NCBI GenBank assembly: GCA_027038275.1
Contig: JALVXC010000087.1
Coordinates: forward strand, 1-42,503
DNA length: 42,503 bases
From: Campylobacteraceae bacterium
GTDB lineage: Bacteria; Campylobacterota; Campylobacteria; Campylobacterales; Sulfurovaceae
Reading direction: 5' to 3'
Each line of letters begins with the position of its first letter. Position 1 is the first letter of the stretch. Positions 1 to 6,885 of the stretch are shown piece by piece. The notes below the pieces were generated by a model. The model was given only the letters and a program-made list of their open reading frames with translations. It made no database searches and was not told where the DNA came from. The translations under genes and the position numbers were made by a program.

Positions 1-49
1 TAGTAGCAACTCTTTATTTCTATATTGGATACTTTTTAGTATAATTTGT

Positions 50-88
50 ATGATTCTTATTTGTATGTGCATACATTATAAGAATCAT
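50..88. terminator. AT-rich hairpin, possible terminator
   Basis: An 11-bp perfect inverted repeat (50-60 against 78-88) encloses a smaller one (62-67 against 70-75). The right arm runs into a T-rich stretch at 89-115. This could end transcription of a gene lying before the window. The stem is almost entirely A/T apart from two G/C pairs, so the call is weak, and a binding site or repeat end is equally possible. Confidence 0.35.
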
Positions 89-140
89 CTTTTTCTTTAA
101 ATCTTTCTTTTTTGTCTAAAGTGTAGTCTATATTATAAAT

Positions 141-848
141 ATGAAAAATAATCAAATTCAAAAAATATCTAATAGTGGTACAGAATTTGAATCTATGAAA
201 AATATAAAACTTTTAAGTAATAAAAATTTGGGGGTTGTAAATAATCGAGATTATATTGATTATTTAGATATATATGATTTTGGAGGAAATAAAATTAAAT
301 CAATCAAATTAGATAATATATTTGGTTCTATGTTTATCTCACATAGTAAACTTGTGACTACATCTATGCATAATCCGTCGGAAATTATAGATATTGAAAC
401 AAATAAAATCAAAAAATTTGATATTGGATATTTGTTTGGAGAAGATGATGATACTATGCTTTTTGATAACGAAAAATATTGTATTAGAATAACTATTACT
501 GCTAGTGGGGAGATTAGTTATGAGATGGATTGTTGGGATTTATCAATATTAGATAAAAATAATCGTGCAAAAAAAATATGGCAAATTGAAGACCCTGGTT
601 TAGAAACATTTATTCCGTTAGGTTATTGTAAACTAGACAAATATTTTTATATTGTTGATAAAAATTCAGGAGAGATGCTCTCTATAGATATAAATAATGG
701 AGACATAATTAATAACTATCAATTGCAAAGAGGTATAAAAGAGATTAAAATGTCAAATTCTGGTGATTATATAGCTTGGAGATTAGCAACTGGAGAATTT
801 TCTTATATCTCTTATCCTTTTAAGTCTTGTGAGGTATCAGATGCGTAA
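141..848 (+). CDS. Hypothetical protein, beta-propeller-like
   Basis: I do not recognise a family for this 235-residue protein. It has no signal peptide or membrane segment. Its sequence alternates short hydrophobic strands with turn residues (for example IDYLDIYDFGGNKIKSI and IIDIETNKIKKFDI), the texture of WD40- or PQQ-like propeller blades, so a partial beta-propeller or scaffold is a reasonable guess. There is no clear Shine-Dalgarno sequence before ATG 141. A TATAAA-like stretch lies almost at the start, so the message may be very short-leadered or the true start may be downstream. It is the first visible gene of an operon: its stop overlaps the start of the HExxH gene by 8 bp. The codons are extremely AT-rich compared with the housekeeping genes later in the window, in keeping with accessory DNA. 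Confidence 0.6.
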   Translation: MKNNQIQKISNSGTEFESMKNIKLLSNKNLGVVNNRDYIDYLDIYDFGGNKIKSIKLDNIFGSMFISHSKLVTTSMHNPSEIIDIETNKIKKFDIGYLFGEDDDTMLFDNEKYCIRITITASGEISYEMDCWDLSILDKNNRAKKIWQIEDPGLETFIPLGYCKLDKYFYIVDKNSGEMLSIDINNGDIINNYQLQRGIKEIKMSNSGDYIAWRLATGEFSYISYPFKSCEVSDA

Positions 849-2250
849 AGTATGGCGAAGACAAACAGTTAATAATAGTAAAAATGAAGAAATTTTAAAA
901 GGAGAGAGGAATGTTGCAGAATTATGGTGGTATGCATTTAATTTAATAGATAAAACTAGCTTCCACTCTTCAGAATTCGATGGTAATCAATTAAATCCAT
1001 TTGACTATGCATTAACTATTCCTAATAAATCAAATTTAGAATCTTATGATGAGTCACAAGCAATTCTTTCATTATTAGGTAGGGGAAATAATATTGATTT
1101 TGAAAATGATACAAATAAAAAAATTGCTACTATATATCATGAGTTATTTCATGTTTTTCAATCAACTACAACTAAAAGAGTTTTAAACTACTTTTATCTA
1201 ATTGATGATATACAAAGAACGAGAACGGAACTATTAGAGTATTTGGGTTATTGTAACTTTTATCAATGGGCAGAAGAAGCTGAAAAGGATATGGGAAAAA
1301 CAATTTTTCATAGTGTTGAAGAGTATTATAAATTAACAGAAGAAGTAAAAGATTTTAGTCATTTAAAGCATTTATTCAAACAAGCAAAAGATATAAAAGA
1401 GTATAGTGATTTAAGTTGTAGAAATATAGAAGAGGTAATAGATGTTTTTAAATTTGCTAAAGATATAAATCTTCATATATTTCATCTTATAGAAGGTAGT
1501 GCTCAAATTTTTGGTTGGTGTTGTGCAGGGTACAATATCGAGGAGAGATTAAAGTTTTCAAAAAAAGTAAAACAAGATAAAAATGTTGTTCAATCTGATA
1601 CTTATGAAAAAGCCTATGAGCTATTTAGAGAACATGGAGGGAAGACACCTTTACTTTTTGTTATTATTACGCTTTTTTCATTATTGATGAGGGAATCAAT
1701 AGATGTATATAAATGGTCTTTAAATAAAGTAAAAAACTGGGAAGAGGATTTAGAAATTTTACTACAAGATAAAGAGTTAAATAGTAAAGTTTTTAAATTA
1801 AGTGTAATTAGTTTAATTACTCAAATGGAAAACACTTTCAAAGGTGAATTTTATACAAAAAATATGAAATCAATTCATGATAAAGAAGATGAAAATAATA
1901 TTTTTTTACAAAGAATAAATCGTATAAGAAATATTATACCTGAAATTAATAATATGGAATTTTTTATTGATTTAATTTTAAATAAAAACATAGTTTTTGC
2001 TTTAATTGATAGCTTTGAAAATAGTCAAGAAGAGTTTAGAGTAGATATACGAAAAAATGAAGTAATGCGTGATTTTGAACAGTTTTTAAGAAAAGGAAAG
2101 AAAAAATTTATATTTAAATGTTGTTCTAAACATAAAAAACAACCTAGATATAAATTTGAATGGAAAGAGTGTAAAAGTATAGATAGTTTCAATAGTATCT
2201 TACTTGATAGTTTTAGGATTGAGATGCCTAATAAATTACTAAATGAATAA
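841..2250 (+). CDS. HExxH zincin-like metallopeptidase, uncharacterised
   Basis: A 469-residue protein with a zinc-peptidase signature, YHELFHVFQST, whose HELFH lies at residues 100-104. A second acidic motif, LIEGSAQIFGW, follows at about 216-226 (Glu218), which could supply the third zinc ligand as in gluzincins. No signal peptide is visible, so a cytosolic enzyme is likely. The C-terminal third is helical and lysine-rich. I chose ATG 841 because GAGG at 831-834 is well placed before it; a GTG at 829 would add four residues. The start lies inside the end of the upstream gene and the next gene begins 9 bp after the stop, so co-translation is likely. Peptidase activity is inferred from the motif alone; the substrate is unknown and no named family was recognised. 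Confidence 0.65.
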   Translation: MRKVWRRQTVNNSKNEEILKGERNVAELWWYAFNLIDKTSFHSSEFDGNQLNPFDYALTIPNKSNLESYDESQAILSLLGRGNNIDFENDTNKKIATIYHELFHVFQSTTTKRVLNYFYLIDDIQRTRTELLEYLGYCNFYQWAEEAEKDMGKTIFHSVEEYYKLTEEVKDFSHLKHLFKQAKDIKEYSDLSCRNIEEVIDVFKFAKDINLHIFHLIEGSAQIFGWCCAGYNIEERLKFSKKVKQDKNVVQSDTYEKAYELFREHGGKTPLLFVIITLFSLLMRESIDVYKWSLNKVKNWEEDLEILLQDKELNSKVFKLSVISLITQMENTFKGEFYTKNMKSIHDKEDENNIFLQRINRIRNIIPEINNMEFFIDLILNKNIVFALIDSFENSQEEFRVDIRKNEVMRDFEQFLRKGKKKFIFKCCSKHKKQPRYKFEWKECKSIDSFNSILLDSFRIEMPNKLLNE

Positions 2251-2259
2251 GGAAAATTA

Positions 2260-2766
2260 ATGCGACAAAATAATTTAGAAAAGATTTTGATATCTTTTGA
2301 AAGACCAATAAATTCAAATATAACTGGATATGAGTTTTTAAAAAATCCTCCACAATTAGAAGGTGGAGGACTACTTGACCAAATTGTTATGGTAAAAGAA
2401 GAGCTTTCTTTACATGATTTAGTTGAAACATTTATGGAAATATCAGATAATCTTTCAGATATATTGGGAGAAGAGTATTCTTATTTGATTGCGTCAATAT
2501 TAAGTTTGTCTTTAAATTCACTCTCAATAAAATTGTTTCCTGATGAATATAAAGAGATTTTAGATTTAGTGAAAGAGACTGACCAAGAATATAGTTTAAA
2601 TCAAGAAAAACTTAATCAATTAATTAATGAAGACTCTAATACTATAAGAATCTTAGATGCTTTAATAGAAGAAGGTTTTCTTCGTAAAAAAAGAAATGGA
2701 GAATATGAAGTACTAGAAACACTTTTAACAAATATACATTTTTCATTTTTACAAATTGCAGATTAA
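2260..2766 (+). CDS. Hypothetical helical protein, possible winged-helix tail
   Basis: A 168-residue soluble protein that I do not recognise. Residues about 50-115 are strongly helical (DLVETFMEISDNLSDIL and what follows). The last 50 residues (NTIRILDALIEEGFLRKKRNGEYEVL) read like a small winged-helix: helix, turn, basic wing. It could therefore be a DNA-binding or protein-interaction subunit. It begins 9 bp after the HExxH gene with AAGGAAAA as ribosome-binding site, and ends 10 bp before the next gene, so it belongs to the same operon. No catalytic motif is seen. Confidence 0.6.
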   Translation: MRQNNLEKILISFERPINSNITGYEFLKNPPQLEGGGLLDQIVMVKEELSLHDLVETFMEISDNLSDILGEEYSYLIASILSLSLNSLSIKLFPDEYKEILDLVKETDQEYSLNQEKLNQLINEDSNTIRILDALIEEGFLRKKRNGEYEVLETLLTNIHFSFLQIAD

Positions 2767-2776
2767 AGGATAAAAA

Positions 2777-3076
2777 ATGGAAACGATTATAGTTGTTGTA
2801 GGTATTGTTGTTGTATTTTGGATAGCAAAAAAAGTTTTTGGTTCTTCAGACAAAGTTTGGAAAGTGGCTAAAAAATATGGGGTTAAAAAGACAGATTCTA
2901 GTAGAGAAAATTGCAGTAGATGTAGATATGGAAATCATACAATCACAACAGTTGAAGGAAAAGGTTCTACAAATGGGGTTCACTGCTCTAAAAAAGATAT
3001 AGAAGTTACTGAAAATATGGTTTGTAGTGAGTTTAAAGGCTTAGAATCTCCTCAACATAGTTTATTTGGTAGCTAA
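2777..3076 (+). CDS. Membrane-anchored C4 cysteine-module protein
   Basis: A 99-residue protein with one N-terminal membrane helix (residues about 2-20) and then a soluble tail carrying four cysteines as C46-x2-C49-x20-C70-x12-C83-x2-F86. The same spacing pattern recurs in the next two genes, which makes a metal-binding (probably zinc) knuckle plausible. With few positive charges before the helix and a lysine-rich segment after it, the tail is predicted to face the cytoplasm. AAAGGA lies just before the ATG and the spacing to the upstream gene is 10 bp. I know no family name for it. A redox or Fe-S role for the cysteines cannot be excluded. Confidence 0.6.
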   Translation: METIIVVVGIVVVFWIAKKVFGSSDKVWKVAKKYGVKKTDSSRENCSRCRYGNHTITTVEGKGSTNGVHCSKKDIEVTENMVCSEFKGLESPQHSLFGS

Positions 3077-3099
3077 ATTTAATTTATAAAAGGAAAATT

Positions 3100-3678
3100 A
3101 TGAGTGACTTTAAAGATAGATGTGGTGGATGTGAGCATACAACTGGTTATGACCTTCCTTTTAAGGGAGCAAGAACTATTACTCAATGTGCTTTAGGTTA
3201 TAGAGTACCAATTTCAGAGGGGTGTTCAGAGTTTACACCTGATATTACTGCAAGTTGTGATAGATGTTTTTTTTATACAAAAAAGGAATCAGAAGGGAGA
3301 TATAAACCTCATTGTACAGTTCATAATATTACCTCTATAATGTCTAAAAATTTTCCAGGAGGTAGTGGATTTTGTCAAGAATTTTATCAAAGAAATTCTT
3401 ATGAAAATACAAATAAAGAGAAAAAAAGTGGTTGTTTTATAGCAACAGCTGTTTATAACTCTCCTACAGCTCCTAAGGTTATGATTTTAAGAGAGTTTAG
3501 AGACAATATTTTACTACAATCTAAATATGGTAAATCTTTTGTAAATCAATATTATAAATATTCGCCAAATTTTGCAGATTTTTTAAGAGGACATAAAATT
3601 TTAAAAAGTATTGTTCGATATATATTTATTGAACCACTTGTTTTTATAGTGAAACTATTTCAAAAGAAAAGAGCATAA
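3100..3678 (+). CDS. CFI-box C-terminal protein with two C4 modules
   Basis: A 192-residue protein in two parts. Residues 8-45 and 53-95 each hold the cysteine pattern also found in the flanking genes: C8-x2-C11-x18-C30-x11-C42-x2-F45, then C53-x2-C56-x15-C72-x19-C92-x2-F95. From residue 112 follows CFIATAVYNSPTAPKVMILR, the CFI-box C-terminal domain signature. That domain is typically found at the ends of otherwise unrelated bacterial proteins, with a conserved Cys and a following LRxFRD segment, and it is here followed by a hydrophobic helix (about 160-187). The function of the CFI-box is not established; a membrane-associated or processed tail is an inference. A good AAAGGAAAA ribosome-binding site precedes ATG 3100. 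Confidence 0.7.
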   Translation: MSDFKDRCGGCEHTTGYDLPFKGARTITQCALGYRVPISEGCSEFTPDITASCDRCFFYTKKESEGRYKPHCTVHNITSIMSKNFPGGSGFCQEFYQRNSYENTNKEKKSGCFIATAVYNSPTAPKVMILREFRDNILLQSKYGKSFVNQYYKYSPNFADFLRGHKILKSIVRYIFIEPLVFIVKLFQKKRA

Positions 3679-3730
3679 AAAGAGAGTTTTACTATTTACT
3701 AGAAAAATACTTTGTTTGAAAAGGGAATTT

Positions 3731-3907
3731 ATGAAATTCAAATTAAATAAAAATGAACTAGAGAATCACAATACGGATATATTATGTTTCACTTGCATAC
3801 ATCGAATGGCTCAATATACATCAGGAGAATTTGATTGTAGTCTCTATGGTCGTGTTAAAAATACGAAAATATGTGGTACTTATATTAAAAATAAAATTGC
3901 TTCATAA
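3731..3907 (+). CDS. Small C4 cysteine-module protein
   Basis: A 58-residue protein consisting almost only of the C4 module seen in the two preceding genes: C19-x2-C22-x13-C36-x11-C48-x2-Y51. I chose ATG 3731 because AAGGGA sits just upstream; a TTG at 3716 would lengthen it by five residues and overlap the ribosome-binding site. It lies 52 bp after the CFI-box gene and is the last gene before the transposase locus. Recognising the module is what makes this a credible gene despite its length. No function is known. Confidence 0.5.
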   Translation: MKFKLNKNELENHNTDILCFTCIHRMAQYTSGEFDCSLYGRVKNTKICGTYIKNKIAS

Positions 3908-3988
3908 TATTAACATGTGGTGTAAGAGCTTTAAATAATTCAGTATAGCAATAATTTTGAAGAAATTTTATAAATTTTTTCCAAAGGC

Positions 3989-4012
3989 AAAGGGGTCAGG
4001 TGAACGTAATCG
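3989..4012 (+). repeat. RAYT 5' terminal repeat (also at 4111-4134 and 4494-4517)
   Basis: The 24 bases AAAGGGGTCAGG plus TGAACGTAATCG occur identically at 3989, 4111 and 4494, each about 40 bases before an ATG with the same AAGGAG ribosome-binding site. The reverse complement closes the complete copy at 5327-5350. It is the presumed recognition end of the transposase. Confidence 0.85.
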
Positions 4013-4051
4013 TAAGTAATTTTCTGCTATACTTTCACCAAAGGAGACCCC

Positions 4052-4108
4052 ATGTCAAGAAAACCAAGAGTAGAAATAGCAGGATATTATCATATAGTCA
4101 ATAGGGGG
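4052..4108 (+). pseudogene. RAYT copy 1, N-terminal fragment
   Basis: Only about 18 codons of the transposase remain (MSRKPRVEIAGYYHIVNR) before the sequence jumps into the 5' end of copy 2. It differs from copies 2 and 3 by Ser for Pro at residue 2 and Val for Ile at residue 7, so it descends from a slightly diverged element. It cannot be functional. Confidence 0.75.
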
Positions 4109-4173
4109 GCAAAGGGGTCAGGTGAACGTAATCGAAAGCAATCTTCTGTTATACTTTCACCAAAGGAGACCCC

Positions 4174-4524
4174 ATGCCAAGAAAACCAAGAATAGAGATA
4201 GCAGGATATTATCATATAGTCAATAGAGGAGTAGAACAAAGAGTAATCTTTAAAGAAGATGAAGATTATAAAAAGTTTGAAGAGCTACTTTGTAGCTATG
4301 CACCAAGTTATGGAGTAACCATTCATAACTACTGTTTGATGAGTAATCACTACCACTTGCTAATAGAGATAGAAGATGGAAATCTCTCAAAATTTATGCG
4401 ACAAATCAATATGAATTATGCTATCTATTTTAACAAAAAATATAAACGTTCAGGACACCTTTGGCAAGGACGATTTAAATCATGGTATGGAGTAAAGGGG
4501 TCAGGTGAACGTAATCGTAAGTAA
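4174..4524 (+). pseudogene. RAYT copy 2, truncated after the HUH half
   Basis: This frame matches copy 3 for about 105 residues, including the HYH motif at 59-61. At 4489-4494 it is replaced by the 5' end of copy 3, and the frame ends in 11 unrelated codons. It keeps the HUH motif but lacks the catalytic tyrosine region and the C-terminal helix-turn-helix, so activity is not expected. It differs from copy 3 only in two short clusters of substitutions, at 4290-4300 and 4330-4360. Confidence 0.8.
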
Positions 4525-4556
4525 TTTTCTGCTATACTTTCACCAAAGGAGACCCC

Positions 4557-5324
4557 ATGCCAAGAAAACCAAGAATAGAGATAGCAGGATATTATCATAT
4601 AGTCAATAGAGGAGTAGAACAAAGAGTAATCTTTAAAGAAGATGAAGATTATAAAAAGTTTGAAGAGCTATTCTGTAGCTATGCACCAAGTTATGGAGTA
4701 ACCATTCATAACTACTGTTTAATGAGTAACCATTATCATCTATTAATAGAGATAGAAGATGGAAATCTCTCAAAATTTATGCGACAAATCAATATGAATT
4801 ATGCTATCTATTTTAACAAAAAATATAAACGTTCAGGACACCTTTGGCAAGGACGATTTAAATCATGGTATGTAACCGATGAAGCGTACCTCTATACACT
4901 TATACCCTACATAGAACAAAACCCACTTAAAGCAAAGATGGTAAAAAGAGTAGAGGAGTACCAATACTCAACAGCACACTACTTTTTAAGTGAAGAGAAA
5001 ATACCAACTTGTTTAAAAGACTCCTATATGGCACAAAATTATCAAAATGATAAAGAGGCAATAGAAGCATTTTTATATTCAAAAATAGATAGTTCAGTAC
5101 TTCAAAGACTAAAAAGAGGAGCAAGTTTAGTAGAAGCACCAAACATAGATAAAAGACCTAAAGAGGAAGATTTAAAAACTATTTTTGAAAATATTACAGA
5201 TATAAAAGAGAGAAATAGTAAAATAGTTCAAGCATATAAAGATGGTTTCTCTCAACACATGATGGCTAAAGTATTGGGGTTATCACAATCTACTGTTAGT
5301 GGGATTATTAAGAGGTATGGGTAG
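4557..5324 (+). CDS. REP-associated tyrosine transposase (RAYT, Y1/IS200-like)
   Basis: The complete 255-residue transposase of the array. It has the HUH single-strand endonuclease fold features: the N-terminal GYYHIVNRG strand, the metal-binding HYH at residues 59-61 (MSNHYHLLIE), the conserved GHLWQGRF at 94-101, and the likely nucleophile Tyr118 in YIEQNP. A C-terminal helix-turn-helix (MAKVLGLSQSTVSGIIKRYG) ends the protein. RAYTs nick and join single-stranded DNA at palindromic REP sequences and are usually domesticated. This one is flanked by inverted 24-base ends and intact, so it could still act on the two fragments in front of it. AAGGAG precedes ATG 4557. Confidence 0.9.
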   Translation: MPRKPRIEIAGYYHIVNRGVEQRVIFKEDEDYKKFEELFCSYAPSYGVTIHNYCLMSNHYHLLIEIEDGNLSKFMRQINMNYAIYFNKKYKRSGHLWQGRFKSWYVTDEAYLYTLIPYIEQNPLKAKMVKRVEEYQYSTAHYFLSEEKIPTCLKDSYMAQNYQNDKEAIEAFLYSKIDSSVLQRLKRGASLVEAPNIDKRPKEEDLKTIFENITDIKERNSKIVQAYKDGFSQHMMAKVLGLSQSTVSGIIKRYG

Positions 5325-5326
5325 AT

Positions 5327-5350
5327 GATTACGTTCACCTGACCCCCTTT
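5327..5350 (-). repeat. RAYT 3' terminal inverted repeat
   Basis: This is the reverse complement of the 24-base 5' repeat except for one extra G:C in the G run and the final base. It starts two bases after the transposase stop codon and marks the right end of the element. Confidence 0.85.
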
Positions 5351-5373
5351 TCTCCTTTTCTGCCCTTTTCTCA

Positions 5374-5511
5374 ACCTCCACTTTTACCATTTTTAATAAC
5401 CATAAAAATAGATAATTTAGATAATCTAGAGATTGAACGGCAGGGGTGTAGAGTTTTAAAAATAGATAATTTAGATAATCTAGAGATTGAACGGCAGGGG
5501 TGTAGAGTTTT
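5374..5511. repeat. Intergenic repeat block with exact 54-bp tandem duplication
   Basis: The 352-base gap between the transposase and the Rpn gene holds no open frame of note but several repeats. A 54-base unit is present twice without mismatch (5404-5457 and 5458-5511). Each unit contains GAGATTGAACGGCAGGGGTG, a motif whose complement recurs at 5570, 5637 and 6638. Bases 5374-5419 are also repeated with few changes at 5584-5631. Perfect identity of the tandem copies points to a recent duplication. Confidence 0.85.
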
Positions 5512-5569
5512 ATACTTTTTTAGCTAAAATTCCTAGAAAGGAACTCCCATCGAACCAAAAGAGAACCAC

Positions 5570-5659
5570 ACACCCCTGCCGTTTAATCTCCACTTTTACC
5601 ATTTTTAATAACTATAAAAATAGATAATTTAAAATTACACCCCTGAGGTCGAATCTCCA
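5570..5659. repeat. Two further copies of the intergenic repeat, opposite strand
   Basis: ACACCCCTGCCGTTTAATCT starts at 5570 and a diverged copy, ACACCCCTGAGGTCGAATCT, at 5637. Both are complements of the motif in the tandem block just upstream. The 5483-5504 and 5570-5591 copies form a long inverted repeat of about 22 bases with a loop of about 65. Confidence 0.75.
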
Positions 5660-5676
5660 CTTTTTAACTTACAAGA

Positions 5677-6570
5677 CTATAAATCCCTTAACTCCTCTAT
5701 CTCCTCAACACTAAGTCCTGTCGTTTTAGAAATAAACTCTATATCCATATTTGCCAATAGCAGATTTTTAGCAATCTCAATCTCTCTCTCTTTTTTACCT
5801 TTTTCTACTCCTCTTTTTTCTCCTTCTTCTATTCCTTTAAGTTTGGCTGTATATAAAAGAGAATTTTTATACATCTTATTCTCCTCTTTTCTCTTATAGA
5901 TAGCTCTTGCTTTATCATCTAGTTTCATAATGTCTAGCGTCTCTTTAGCTTCATTTAGTCCTTTTGCCTTAAAGTCGCTTTTTATCTCTTCATTTTTTAG
6001 AAAATATATCCACTCATCAAGGCTGTTTTTAGCAATATCATTAAACTGATTTACTCTTAAAATATAATATTCAGGATATATATCTGAAATAGTATCAATA
6101 CCAAAATCCTCTTGCTGTCTCTTTGATGGTCTTAAAATATCATCTTTTTTATGTAGTCCTCTAAACTCTGTCTTTCCATAATATACATAATCTTCACCTT
6201 GACCCAACGCAAAATAGACAATATTAACTGAATATACCTTTTTAATATTTTTATAACCACTATCGCCTTTTGAGATATATTCGGTAATTAGTTTAGATGA
6301 ACCATAAAGCATTCTTTGAAAATAGTCAATCTCACTACTATATTGAACTTCAATTAAAATAAGTTGCCCACTCTCGTTTTTAGCCAACAAATCAACTCTA
6401 TTAAATTTATCATCTTCATTTTCTTGATTTGCCTCACTCTCTAAAACCTCTTCTATCTTTACATCAAATTTTAGAAGTTCGGTTAAAAAGCCCTCTAAAA
6501 TAACAAAATTTGCTTTTTGTCTTAAAATTTTTTTCATAGCCCAATCAAAGCTTACTAATTTTCGTGACAT
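5677..6570 (-). CDS. Rpn family PD-(D/E)XK nuclease (putative transposase)
   Basis: A 297-residue member of the Rpn/PD-(D/E)XK nuclease-transposase family, which includes recombination-promoting nucleases related to transposase_31. The N-terminus (LVSFDWAMKKILRQKANFVI) is the family hallmark. The catalytic core is RVDLLAKN followed by LILIEVQ, giving the D...ExQ active site. The C-terminus has a charged helix and a short helical tail (EEIEELRDL). I chose the ATG at 6570 because it starts exactly at the conserved MSRKLVSFD and has AAAGAG upstream; the longer frame to 6618 adds 16 unrelated residues. Copies of one intergenic repeat in the same orientation lie on both sides (5637 and 6638), which suggests it arrived or moved as a unit. 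Confidence 0.85.
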   Translation of the reverse strand: MSRKLVSFDWAMKKILRQKANFVILEGFLTELLKFDVKIEEVLESEANQENEDDKFNRVDLLAKNESGQLILIEVQYSSEIDYFQRMLYGSSKLITEYISKGDSGYKNIKKVYSVNIVYFALGQGEDYVYYGKTEFRGLHKKDDILRPSKRQQEDFGIDTISDIYPEYYILRVNQFNDIAKNSLDEWIYFLKNEEIKSDFKAKGLNEAKETLDIMKLDDKARAIYKRKEENKMYKNSLLYTAKLKGIEEGEKRGVEKGKKEREIEIAKNLLLANMDIEFISKTTGLSVEEIEELRDL

Positions 6571-6637
6571 TTTAAACTCTTTTTTTGAGTCGATTATAAC
6601 ACAAACTATATTATCCACGGATAACTAAACTAAAGAT

Positions 6638-6740
6638 ACACCCCTGCCGTTCAATCTCCACTTTAAAAGGTCAGGTGTCAGACCCCAAATAGATAACTAA
6701 TCTTAAGCTAAGGGGTCAGACACTAAATAGATAACTAAAC
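6638..6740. repeat. Intergenic repeat copy plus REP-like remnants
   Basis: The roughly 315 bases between the Rpn gene and the toxin remnant hold no convincing gene. At 6638 is another copy of ACACCCCTGCCGTTCAATCT. It is followed by two REP-like pieces, AGGTCAGGTGTCAGACCCC (from about 6668) and AGGGGTCAGACAC (from about 6711), each followed by AAATAGATAACTAA. They resemble the ends of a RAYT family but differ from the 24-base ends at 3989-5350. The stretch 6745-6865 shows nothing I can identify. Confidence 0.6.
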
Positions 6741-6871
6741 TTAATTTATGCTTTATCCAAGAAAATAATAGACTTCTATTTCACTAAGAAAAAGGAGTCC
6801 ATCATACCAATAGGCATTCCACAACTGAACAACTAGAGTTATAGAATAAGATAATTTAGGTTTTGCTATGA

Positions 6872-6877
6872 TATAAT
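6872..6877 (+). promoter_or_regulatory. -10 box of the decayed toxin-antitoxin operon
   Basis: TATAAT stands 8 bases before the first codon of the toxin remnant. A surviving promoter would explain continued expression of the antitoxin. No good -35 was seen, which is normal for this phylum. Confidence 0.4.
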
Positions 6878-6885
6878 AAACACAA

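Larger units (their letters stand above)
3989..5350 (+). mobile_element. RAYT element: two 5' fragments stacked before a full copy
   Basis: Three copies of the same 5' end follow one another. Copy 1 covers 3989 to about 4108, copy 2 covers 4111 to about 4489, and copy 3 is complete from 4494 to 5350. Each begins with the same 24-base sequence, and the complete copy ends with its inverted complement at 5327-5350. No 3' halves of copies 1 or 2 are found after copy 3. Simple insertion of one element into another would have left those remainders downstream, so either they were lost or the 5' fragments arose by repeated one-ended events such as template switching. Confidence 0.8.

Noticed and set aside
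4174-4524. Second functional transposase
   Set aside because: It lacks the catalytic tyrosine region and the C-terminal helix-turn-helix, and its last 11 codons come from the next copy's leader.
5404-5511. CRISPR-like direct repeats
   Set aside because: Only two copies, directly adjacent without spacers; it is a simple tandem duplication.
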